Assembly: GCA_964242115.1 (NCBI GenBank)
Contig: CAXSZX010000004.1
Location: forward strand, 1 to 64,000
Source: BOG-908 sp964242115
GTDB taxonomy: Bacteria > Pseudomonadota > Alphaproteobacteria > Acetobacterales > Acetobacteraceae
Reading direction: 5' to 3'
DNA length: 64,000 bases
Below the pieces are notes generated by a model that searched no databases, had not been told where the DNA came from, and saw nothing but the letters and a program-made list of their open reading frames with translations. Shown here piece after piece: positions 8,029 through 15,289 of this stretch (positions within the stretch are counted from its first letter, which is position 1; every line of letters starts with the position of its first letter). The translations under genes and the position numbers were made by a program.

Positions 8029-8649
8029 ATGGCCGCACACGCACCGGCAGCCCGCTACACCGGCACTGCCATGCTGTTCCACTGGCTCGTGGCGTTCGGC
8101 ATTGCCGCCAACTTCGTCATCGTCTGGGTGGTCGACAGCCTGCCGAAATCCGCCGAGCGGCCAATGGTCGACCTGCACAAATCCATCGGCCTGACGGTGC
8201 TGGGCCTGGCGATCATGCGTGTGCTGTGGCGCTACGCCAACCCGCCGCCGGCCATGCCGCGCTACTACGCGCCGTGGGAACGCCGCCTGGCGCACGGTGT
8301 GCACTACGTGCTGTACGCGCTGATCTTCCTGTTGCCGATCACCGGCTGGATCCACGACAGCGCGTGGAAGAACGCCGCCACCAACCCGCTGAACCTCTAC
8401 TGGGTGATCCCCTGGTTCCGCATCGGCTTCATCAAGTCGCAGGACTCGGCAACCAAGCAGCACATCCATGACCTGTTCTTCGCCATCCACAGCGCACTCG
8501 GCACCGCGCTGCTGGCGTTCTTCGCGCTCCACGTATTGGGCGCGCTCAAACACCAGTGGCTGGACCGCGAGCCCGAGCTGCAGCGCATGCTGCCCGAAAC
8601 CATGCTCCCCGAACGCCCCGACGGCCTGGACGCCATCGTCCGAAGCTAA
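8029..8649 (+). CDS. Cytochrome b561-family membrane protein
   Basis: Di-heme b-type cytochrome of 206 residues with four hydrophobic helices in the inner membrane. Candidate heme ligands are H in LFHWLVA (helix 1), HKSIG, HYVLYAL (helix 3) and FALHVLGALKHQW (helix 4). The start at 8029 is preceded by GCAGGAG; an ATG 33 bp upstream lacks this. Members pass electrons from quinol or act as superoxide:ubiquinone reductases (CybB). It is convergent with the next gene and separated from it by half of the palindromic element. Confidence 0.88.
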   Translation: MAAHAPAARYTGTAMLFHWLVAFGIAANFVIVWVVDSLPKSAERPMVDLHKSIGLTVLGLAIMRVLWRYANPPPAMPRYYAPWERRLAHGVHYVLYALIFLLPITGWIHDSAWKNAATNPLNLYWVIPWFRIGFIKSQDSATKQHIHDLFFAIHSALGTALLAFFALHVLGALKHQWLDREPELQRMLPETMLPERPDGLDAIVRS

Positions 8650-8662
8650 CTCTCACACCCCG

Positions 8663-8720
8663 GCGCGACAGCCGAGACAAAAGTTTTTGGTTCTTCTTTT
8701 TAAAAAGGGAACCGCTTGCT
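8663..8720. repeat. Palindromic element, half copy 6
   Basis: Only the right half is present: GCGCGACAGCC, CAAAAGTTTTTGG, an imperfect GGTTCTTC..AAGGGAACC hairpin and GCTTGC. It lies between convergent genes, and the TAA stop of the minus-strand gene adjoins GCAAGC. Confidence 0.75.
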
Positions 8721-9223
8721 TACCTCCCAGCCCGGTCCGCCACGCAGGCCTTTGCCGCCTCCGTGTACCCCGCCCGAAGCTTCACGATGGCCGGATTGGT
8801 TGCTCTGTCCGCCGCGGCCAGTGTCCCCAGCATCGCCGCGCGGACGTCGCCCACGGTCAGGGTTGCCAGCGTGCGGTCGGTAGCACAGTCGCACAGAGCG
8901 CCGATGCGGGCTGCCGCTTCCGGGTTGGCTGAGATCTTCAGCGTCGCGTTGGTGCTGTTGCGGCAGGATTCCTGGCTGGAGGTTCGGAAGCTGCCGACGA
9001 ACCCGGCAACGTTCGGGTCGGTCGAGTCCTTGGCCAGCGCAAGGTCGCCCGGGTCGGGCGTAACCGCGGCCGAAGGCGCGGAGCCTGGCGGCAGCGTCGG
9101 GACCGGCGCGGGCACCGCGGCAGCCGGCCGGCTGGCTGGCGGGGTGAGCGGCCTGGCGACGAGGAGCACCACGACGACTGCCAGCAGGAAGACCGATGCG
9201 GCGAGAAGCGCGGTTTTGCTCAT
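8720..9223 (-). CDS. Membrane-anchored protein of unknown function
   Basis: 167 residues. One N-terminal transmembrane helix (residues 4-24, LLAASVFLLAVVVVLLVA) is followed by a Pro/Ala-rich linker to about residue 60. The C-terminal domain of about 105 residues contains four cysteines (CRN, CDC and CVAD), suggesting periplasmic disulfides. The start at 9223 has GAGGTG 7 nt upstream. The C-terminal part resembles small secreted alphaproteobacterial proteins, but I do not recognise a named family. Function is not assigned. Confidence 0.7.
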   Translation of the reverse strand: MSKTALLAASVFLLAVVVVLLVARPLTPPASRPAAAVPAPVPTLPPGSAPSAAVTPDPGDLALAKDSTDPNVAGFVGSFRTSSQESCRNSTNATLKISANPEAAARIGALCDCATDRTLATLTVGDVRAAMLGTLAAADRATNPAIVKLRAGYTEAAKACVADRAGR

Positions 9224-9394
9224 GTGGTCACCTCGGCGTGGATGGTTGGTTAAAGGGCACGATGGCAAGCGGCGGTCAGGCCCGCAATACAGCCGGCCGG
9301 GCGCGCGGGCTGCCGGCGCTACGTCAGCCCTCGACAATCAAGCCGGCCTGCACCACGTTCCGCCCAATCGCGCAAGCAGGAGCATGTGCACGGA

Positions 9395-10093
9395 ATGACT
9401 GACCCGACCTGGTATCCCTCTCTCCGCTCCAGGATGGACGAGGAGGAGCCGGACCAAGACCCCGACGGCCCCGACGTGCCCGAGCCGATGGGCCCGGACC
9501 AGAAGGAGCCGGACGACAATCGCACGCTGTCCTCGCCGATCAACGAACTCGAGCACCGGCTGCTCAAGCAGCGTAAGGTGCTGATCTTCGGGGCGATCAA
9601 CGACAAGGTTGCGCGCGACGTGACGGGGCGGCTGCTTGCCCTGGCCGGCGCCTCGGCCGAGCCGATCGACATCTACGTCAACTCGCCCGGCGGCCACGTG
9701 GAAAGCGGCGACACCATCCACGACATGATCCGCTTCGTCGACGCCGAGGCGCCGGTGCGGATGATCGGCACCGGCTGGGTCGCCAGCGCCGGCGCGCTGA
9801 TCTTCCTGGCCGGCAAGAAGGAGCGCCGCTTCAGCCTGCCACAGACGCGCTTTCTGCTGCACCAGCCGATGGGCGGCGTGCGCGGTCCTGCGGTGGACAT
9901 CGCCATCGAGGCGCGCGAGATCGTCAAGATGCGCGAGCGGCTGAACCGGCTGATCGCCGACGAGACGGGCCAGAGCTACGAGAAGGTGGCCAAGGACACC
10001 GACCGCAACTACTGGATGAGCGCGGAAGAGGCGATCGCTTACGGGATGATGTCTCGGGTCATCCGGAGCGTAAAGGAATTGGACAAGGCGTAG
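9395..10093 (+). CDS. clpP: ClpP-family serine peptidase (Clp protease proteolytic subunit)
   Basis: Subunit of a barrel-shaped cytoplasmic protease that works with ClpX or ClpA. From the ATG at 9395 the protein has 232 residues. The catalytic triad is complete: S131 in VASAGALIF, H156 in RFLLHQPMGG and D201 in KDTDRNYWMS. Two things depart from typical ClpP: an acidic, Pro-rich N-terminal extension of about 45 residues, and ASAG instead of ASMG around the serine. It may be a second, divergent ClpP rather than the housekeeping copy, and no clpX is adjacent. AGGAG lies 12 nt before this ATG; a GTG at 9386 is an alternative start. Confidence 0.85.
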   Translation: MTDPTWYPSLRSRMDEEEPDQDPDGPDVPEPMGPDQKEPDDNRTLSSPINELEHRLLKQRKVLIFGAINDKVARDVTGRLLALAGASAEPIDIYVNSPGGHVESGDTIHDMIRFVDAEAPVRMIGTGWVASAGALIFLAGKKERRFSLPQTRFLLHQPMGGVRGPAVDIAIEAREIVKMRERLNRLIADETGQSYEKVAKDTDRNYWMSAEEAIAYGMMSRVIRSVKELDKA

Positions 10094-10130
10094 TCGGCAA
10101 GAAGTGCCCCTTAGATTAAGAAGTAGGCTC

Positions 10131-10162
10131 CGGTAGCACCTGCCTGCAGGGAGGTGCTACCG
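10131..10162 (+). other. Perfect hairpin downstream of the clpP-like gene
   Basis: Arms of 11 bp, CGGTAGCACCT and AGGTGCTACCG, with a 10 nt loop, 38 bp after the stop codon. No T-run follows, so it is not a classical intrinsic terminator. It could be an RNA 3' stabiliser or a protein site. Confidence 0.6.
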
Positions 10163-11080
10163 CCAAGATACACGGCGGCTCGAACCTATGGTTTGTCTAC
10201 GCTGTCTTCGGTCAGAGACTGCGGGGCAAATGGTCGCCGGCAACGTGCAGACGTGTCACGGAGCCGGTCGGGAGACTGTTCTTGCGACGGCGCGCTAGCA
10301 CGATGAACACTGCGCCGGGCTCGCGCTAACTCGTTTCAAGCTTGCGGTTCAACGCGCGCAGAACGCAGCGTCAGCAACTGAGACGGTTGCCTACCGGAGA
10401 CGACGCGTTCCGCCCGGTCGACCTGTTCAACGGCGTGACCCGTTCGTGAGACCATGTGAGCGCTGGTTCACGATTGATGACGATGACGCCGTTACTAAGG
10501 TATGCAGCCTCGCCTTCGCTCAGGGCGGCTGTTACAGCGTGTCGTCCACCTAACGTGGAGCAGTCAGTCCGAGTTTGTGGCGTGGCACGAGGATTGGCCT
10601 GCCGCGTAGGTGGCACACTCCAGTCCGCCGTCATCCGACCTGGTGCCTATGCTCCTTGCCAATCCGATGTGCAGCGTGGGTCGTCATGCCTGGGCATGCG
10701 CGGTGCAAAACGCGTCAGTGCAGCAAAAGCCGAGCCGAGCCGCGCGGCGTGTCCGGCTGGAAAGGACCGCTCTGTTCGGCGATGCCGACGCCCTGGTCCG
10801 AAGCGCCGCCGCCAGAGCAGTCAAGTACGGCATAGTACATTACAATAAAAGGACGACGTCGGCATCGAACCTCTGCCTGCTCGTATGTTCTTACGAACGG
10901 CAAGCTTGTGAGGCAGAACGCGTCCGCCGCAAACACAAATCGTTACGTTCTAACAAAGTCACGAAAGCCGGGACGCAACCAATAGCATCTTTTTATTTGG
11001 ACTAGTTGGTCTACATTTCTGATAGAGACAGTTACACTTACAACGCGGATACAATTGTTATCTAACTACAATTGATACGT
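10163..11080. other. About 920 bp non-coding stretch
   Basis: No reading frame here has family resemblance or a convincing start on either strand. The sequence becomes AT-richer from about 10830 towards the next gene. No palindromic element copy is present, which is unusual for this window. It may be a decayed gene or a large regulatory region. Confidence 0.5.
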
Positions 11081-11109
11081 TTGACACGGAGCCGTGACTT
11101 TCTGCTTTA
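11081..11109 (+). promoter_or_regulatory. Possible promoter of the beta-helix protein gene
   Basis: A perfect TTGACA at 11081-11086 is followed after 17 bp by a poor -10 candidate (GCTTTA). It lies in an AT-rich island ending about 75 bp before the start codon. The -10 match is weak. Confidence 0.3.
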
Positions 11110-11186
11110 CTTCGTAATTTTCCGCGTGTTAGGCCATTTCATCGCCGCCATCTTCAAATAACGAATATCCTTACAAGGCAGAATTG

Positions 11187-12953
11187 ATGTCCAGAACTTG
11201 CCTTCTGGCTTGCGCTGTGCTGGCGCAGGCTAGCCCGGCCCTTGCGCAAACCGTGCTCTCCGCCGCAGGCCTAACCACACCAAACGCCGCCGCCGAGCAA
11301 GCGGCCATGTGCCATTCCGGCGGCGCAGCCTACCCGGCGGAGTTCACCTGGACCGGCCTGCAGGCCAGGCAGCCGCGCGACGCAACGGCCAGCGACAAGC
11401 TCACGCCGCGCATCGAACAGCATCGCCTGGTGCACGGGGCGGACCAGGTCGTGGCCGTGTGGCACAGCTTCAGCTCCAACCCCGACACCTGCTCGGAGCC
11501 GTTTCGCACCCCGCCAAAGCAGCCAGCGTCGGGCCAGCCCTACACCGCTGCACAGGAGCTGCCGTTCACCCCGGCAGCACTGCAGTCCATCGCCAACACC
11601 GGCTGCGGACCGTTCGGCAATACGTCGCATGTCGACCTGTTCAGGCTCTGGCTGCCGGGCGACACGTTCGAAGTCTACCCGGCCGTCTACACCACCACGC
11701 AGACTTCGAAGGGTCCGGTTTCCAACAACAACATCACGCTGCATCCTCTGGGCGACTACTACGTGGGTAGCGGCAATCCGGTCTACCCGCCCAACAACAT
11801 CAGCATCGTCGGTGTTACACAGAACGGCATCCGCCCGGTGATCGTGCGCAACGACACGGGCGCCGGCGACAGCGAGACCAGCAAGGACGTCGTCGAGATC
11901 GAGGGCGGCGCCAACGACACCTTCTCGAACATCAGCGTCACCCTCGGGTCGGCCGGCTACGTGCTGGCCTCAGGCATCTACATGCTGCACACCGGCTACA
12001 ACGATTACGACCAGTTCGGCAACAGCCTCAAAGTGCCGGTGCTGGGGGCAGGCCCGAACCGCACGATCATCTCGCACGCGCATGTCTATGGCTTCGAACA
12101 GGAGCAGGCGCAATCCGGCGGTGCCAACGGCATCACCGCCGACCCCACAGGCGGCGGCCGGCTCGAGCTGTTGTTCAACCAGATCGACCACAACGGCGGC
12201 TCCGGCGCGCAGAATAGCTCCGGCCTTGCACACGGCATCTACATCGACGCCTCGAACACCGAGTCCGGCAACGCCACCTACGACCCCGACTTCACCGCCG
12301 TCTTCAAGGGCAACTGGTTCCACGACCAGTTCTTCGGGCACGACGCGAAAAGCCGCGCGCAGCACACTTACCTGCTCGGCAACTACTTCCAGGGCGGGCT
12401 GCCGCAGGGTGGCACCTACAAACAAGCCGAAGCCTTCAACGCCGACGTGCCCAACGCCGGCCAGCTCGTGGCCAGAGGCAACGTATTCGTCAAGACCATG
12501 TCCGGCTACAACAGCGGCGCGTTCGGACTGGACTATGGCGAGGAAGGCGTGCCGTCCAGCCCGGCGGACGGGCCGCGTCACGAACCAAGGACGAACTCGG
12601 TCGACATCGAGTTCAACACCTTCGTTGCCTTCTCCAACACGATCGACGGACAGCACCCGCCGGTGCCCATGTCGTTCTTCTACCCGCAACAGGTGCCGGG
12701 TGCGGCCGGGTTCCCGGTCGCCAACCTCAAGGTCAGCTCCAACGCTTTTGTCGGCTACTGCCCGAACGGCAACGCGGTGGACGACTACCGTGGGACCTTT
12801 GCGCTTGCCGCCGGGTTCGGCGACATGTCGGACGCGTTCAGCTTCGGCGGGCTGTTCCTCTCGCCGGATGTGAGCCACATCGGCGGGGTTGCCTACCTGC
12901 AGCAGGCGGCGGTGGGGACGCGGACGAACGCGGCGGTGGGCGCGGAGAATTAA
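11187..12953 (+). CDS. Secreted right-handed parallel beta-helix protein
   Basis: 588 residues. A Sec signal peptide (MSRTCLLACAVLAQASPALA, cleavage after ALA) indicates export. The body contains short Asn/Gly-rich turns typical of stacked beta-helix coils (NNNITLHPLGDYYVG, GGANDTFSNISVTLG, NGITADPTGGGRLELLFNQI). These folds are shared with pectate lyases and tailspike-type proteins. No lyase catalytic motif could be assigned, so substrate and activity are unknown. The start is ATG 11187, directly after an in-frame TTG. It stands alone behind an AT-rich leader. Confidence 0.75.
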   Translation: MSRTCLLACAVLAQASPALAQTVLSAAGLTTPNAAAEQAAMCHSGGAAYPAEFTWTGLQARQPRDATASDKLTPRIEQHRLVHGADQVVAVWHSFSSNPDTCSEPFRTPPKQPASGQPYTAAQELPFTPAALQSIANTGCGPFGNTSHVDLFRLWLPGDTFEVYPAVYTTTQTSKGPVSNNNITLHPLGDYYVGSGNPVYPPNNISIVGVTQNGIRPVIVRNDTGAGDSETSKDVVEIEGGANDTFSNISVTLGSAGYVLASGIYMLHTGYNDYDQFGNSLKVPVLGAGPNRTIISHAHVYGFEQEQAQSGGANGITADPTGGGRLELLFNQIDHNGGSGAQNSSGLAHGIYIDASNTESGNATYDPDFTAVFKGNWFHDQFFGHDAKSRAQHTYLLGNYFQGGLPQGGTYKQAEAFNADVPNAGQLVARGNVFVKTMSGYNSGAFGLDYGEEGVPSSPADGPRHEPRTNSVDIEFNTFVAFSNTIDGQHPPVPMSFFYPQQVPGAAGFPVANLKVSSNAFVGYCPNGNAVDDYRGTFALAAGFGDMSDAFSFGGLFLSPDVSHIGGVAYLQQAAVGTRTNAAVGAEN

Positions 12954-13084
12954 AGCAAGTAAGCGGTTCTTTTTCGAGAAAAAGAAACAAAGCTTTTGTC
13001 TCGGCTGTCGCGGACCTCTCCGCCAGCGCGTACCCCGGGGACGAAGATTTTTGGTTCTTTCAAAGAGAACCGCTTTCTTGTTGC
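12954..13084. repeat. Palindromic intergenic element, copy 7
   Basis: It abuts the TAA of the beta-helix gene (TAAAGCAAGTAAGC). Left hairpin GGTTCTTTTTCGAG..AAGAAAC, centre GGCTGTCGCGG, right GGTTCTTTCAAAGAGAACC. The next gene's ribosome binding site follows directly. Confidence 0.85.
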
Positions 13085-13098
13085 TAGGAGAACGACCC

Positions 13099-13566
13099 TT
13101 GCAGGACCGCCCGCCCCTACCCCCGTTCACTCTGGAAACCGCGGCCCAGAAAGCCAGGCTCGCCGAAGACGCCTGGAACAGCCGCGACCCCGCACGCGTG
13201 GCGCTGGCTTACACGCCGGACAGCCAGTGGCGGAACCGGGCCGAGTTCGTCACCGGACGCGCCGAGATCGAGGCGTTCCTCACGCGCAAATGGGCCCGCG
13301 AGTTGGACTACCGGCTGATCAAGGAAGTCTGGGCCTTCCACGAGAACCGTATAGCAGCGCGCTTCTGCTACGAGTGGCACGACGACAGCGGAACCTGGTT
13401 CCGCTCCTACGGCAACGAGCAGTGGGAGTTCGACTCGCACGGCCTGATGACGCGGCGGATCGCCAGCATAAACGACTCGCCGATTGCTGCGGCGGAGCGG
13501 AGGTTTGACTGGCCGTTGGGGCGGCGGCCGGATGGGCATCCGGGGTTGAGCGGGATGGGGTTGTAA
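13099..13566 (+). CDS. DUF1348 / nuclear transport factor 2-like protein
   Basis: 155 residues, the usual size for DUF1348. The fold is a small alpha+beta cone of the SnoaL/NTF2 superfamily. Recognisable features are AEDAWNSRDPARVALAYT near the N-terminus, WRNRAEFVTGR, FLTRKWARELDYRLIKE and the C-terminal PIAAAERRFDWPLGRRPD. The function of the family is unknown. The start is TTG at 13099 with AGGAG at 13086-13090. It lies between two palindromic elements and has no obvious operon partner. Confidence 0.85.
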   Translation: MQDRPPLPPFTLETAAQKARLAEDAWNSRDPARVALAYTPDSQWRNRAEFVTGRAEIEAFLTRKWARELDYRLIKEVWAFHENRIAARFCYEWHDDSGTWFRSYGNEQWEFDSHGLMTRRIASINDSPIAAAERRFDWPLGRRPDGHPGLSGMGL

Positions 13567-13700
13567 GGCAAGCAAGCGCTTCTTTTTCGAGAAAAAGAAG
13601 CAAAAAGCTTTTGCTTCCGCTGTCGCGGTTTCTTCTGGCGAGCGCGCGACAGCGGAAGCAAAAGTTTTTTGGTTCTTTTTTTCAAAAAAGAACTGCTTGC
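13566..13700. repeat. Palindromic intergenic element, copy 8 (best-formed copy)
   Basis: The central stem is a perfect 20 bp inverted repeat, 13608-13627 against 13645-13664, with a 17 nt loop. TTTTTT follows at 13665-13670, and AAAAA at 13602-13606 (TTTTT on the other strand) precedes it. AT hairpins CTTCTTTTTC..GAAAAAGAAG and GGTTCTTTTTTTC..AAAAAAGAAC flank it, with GCAAGC and GCTTGC at the ends. Confidence 0.95.
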
Positions 13701-13731
13701 CTTGCCTTGCCTGCCCGCTACACGAAGCCTC

Positions 13732-14664
13732 GTGCAGCCCCGCAAACACCTGCTCGCCATCGAGGGCATGTACCCCCCCGAGATCGGCCAGCTCCTCGAT
13801 CTTGCCGAGAGCTACGCGCTGCTCAACCGCTCCGGCAAGACGCAGCGCGACCTGCTGCGCGGCCGCACCCTGATCAACCTGTTTTTCGAGGACAGCACCC
13901 GCACCCGCACCAGTTTCGAGCTCGCCGGTAAGCGTTTGGGCGCCGACGTGATCAACATGTCGGTCAGCGCCAGCAGCGTGAACAAGGGCGAGACGCTACT
14001 GGACACGGCGACGACGCTGAACGCCATGCAGTGCGACCTGCTGGTGGTGCGCCACGACCAGTCCGGCGCCCCGGCCCTGCTGGCGCAGAAAGTGGAGGCT
14101 GCTGTCATCAACGCCGGCGACGGAACCCACGAACATCCCACCCAGGCGCTACTCGACGCGCTGACCATTCGCCGGCGGCGCGGCACCCTGCAGGGCCTGG
14201 TGGTGGCCATCTGCGGCGACATCGCCCACAGCCGGGTGGCGCGCTCCAACATCTACCTGCTGACCACCATGGGGGCGACCGTCCGGCTGATCGGGCCGCC
14301 CACGCTGATGCCGCCGGGCATCGAGCGGCTGGGCATCGAGGTGTTCCACGACATGGACGCAGGCATGGACGGCGTCGACATCGTGATGATGCTGCGCCTG
14401 CAGCGCGAGCGCATGTCCCGCGGCCAGGTGCCGTCCGCGCGCGAGTTCTTCCGCTTCTACGGGCTGGACGCGGCACGCCTGGCACGCGCCAAACCGGACG
14501 CGCTGGTGATGCACCCGGGGCCGATGAACCGCGGCGTGGAGATAGACAGCGCGGTGGCCGACGACCCGCAGCGGAGCCTGGTGCGCGAGCAGGTGGAGAT
14601 GGGGGTGGCGGTGCGCATGGCGGTGCTCGACGTGCTCGGGCGCAGCCAGCGGCGGAACGTCTAG
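13732..14664 (+). CDS. pyrB: Aspartate carbamoyltransferase catalytic subunit PyrB
   Basis: Catalyses carbamoyl phosphate plus aspartate to carbamoyl-aspartate, the committed step of pyrimidine synthesis. 310 residues with a GTG start at 13732. The carbamoyl-phosphate motif FFEDSTRTRTSFE is at about 51-63, HEHPTQALLDALT in the middle, and MHPGPMNRGVEI towards the C-terminus. The frame is open upstream into the palindromic element, but homology begins at VQPRKHLLAI. No pyrI is present. The downstream partner is a noncatalytic dihydroorotase homologue, as in pseudomonad ATCase complexes. Confidence 0.94.
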   Translation: MQPRKHLLAIEGMYPPEIGQLLDLAESYALLNRSGKTQRDLLRGRTLINLFFEDSTRTRTSFELAGKRLGADVINMSVSASSVNKGETLLDTATTLNAMQCDLLVVRHDQSGAPALLAQKVEAAVINAGDGTHEHPTQALLDALTIRRRRGTLQGLVVAICGDIAHSRVARSNIYLLTTMGATVRLIGPPTLMPPGIERLGIEVFHDMDAGMDGVDIVMMLRLQRERMSRGQVPSAREFFRFYGLDAARLARAKPDALVMHPGPMNRGVEIDSAVADDPQRSLVREQVEMGVAVRMAVLDVLGRSQRRNV

Positions 14665-14808
14665 CGCGCATGTCGATTTTGAGAAAAAGCACTGAAAACC
14701 GTTCGCTAGGGGCGGCTCACGCGAAATGTTCCGATAGGACGCACTTGGCTGACTGCAGGAAGTGTTGGCGCATGCGAATGACGCTCGTCGCGACTGAAAG
14801 AAAGTCAA

Positions 14809-14833
14809 ACCACGAAGGCACGAAGGACACGAA
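14809..14833 (+). repeat. CACGAAGG-type inverted repeat, left arm
   Basis: Reads ACCACGAAGGCACGAAGGAC then ACGAA. It matches the reverse complement of 15214-15238 at 22 of 25 positions by eye. The unit CACGAAGG(A/C) is internally repeated. Confidence 0.7.
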
Positions 14834-14899
14834 GAGCGTGTCAGGGCTACACGTGCCAACAATCATGTGGACCGACGCACAGACGCAACGACTGAGCAG

Positions 14900-15050
14900 A
14901 AGCAAGCGTCTTCTTTTTCGAGAAAAAGAAGCAAAAAGCTTTTGCGCGCGCTGTCGCGGACAGCTGAAACGACACGCCTCACCCCAACGGGTCTCACGAG
15001 ATCAAAAATTTTTTGGTTCTTTTTTTCAGAAAAGAACTGCGCGCCTTGCT
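14900..15050. repeat. Palindromic intergenic element, copy 9
   Basis: Clear CTTC-type left hairpin with AAAAAGCTTTTG and GCTGTCGCGG. The right arm has AAATTTTTTGGTTC and TTTCAGAAAAGAAC, and the terminal GCTTGC is eroded. It lies within the CACGAAGG-bracketed insert. Confidence 0.85.
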
Positions 15051-15213
15051 CGTCTCTTCGTCCGCCGCAAGCCTGCTCAATTCCTTGCCTCCGCACAAAG
15101 ACTATTTGACTCACTCCACCTCCGCAGGCCCCTGACGATTCGCAGCACGCGAACCCGATGGCCGGATACATCCGCATCCGTCTCTTCACGAGTGTGCATG
15201 TTGCCGCTCCGTA

Positions 15214-15238
15214 TTCGTTTCCCTCGCGCCTTCGTGGT
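15214..15238 (-). repeat. CACGAAGG-type inverted repeat, right arm
   Basis: Reverse-complement partner of 14809-14833, with 3 mismatches. It lies about 50 bp before the next start codon. Confidence 0.7.
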
Positions 15239-15289
15239 CAATCTTCCTACGCCCGCACGCCAGACGCGCGCCTACAAAAGGCACCAAGC

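Larger units (their letters stand above)
14665..15289. other. 625 bp spacer between pyrB and the pseudo-dihydroorotase gene
   Basis: No gene is recognised. It contains palindromic element copy 9 and is bracketed by inverted copies of a CACGAAGG-type sequence at 14809-14833 and 15214-15238. pyrB and its partner gene usually adjoin, so this looks like an insertion. Confidence 0.6.

Noticed and set aside
10131..10162. Intrinsic terminator after the ClpP-like gene
   Set aside because: The hairpin is perfect, but CCAAGATACA follows instead of a T-run, so it is listed only as a hairpin.
10371..10634. 87-residue minus-strand frame in the long non-coding stretch
   Set aside because: No ribosome binding site, no recognisable family and no extension; overlapping frames on the other strand are equally plausible, so none is supported.
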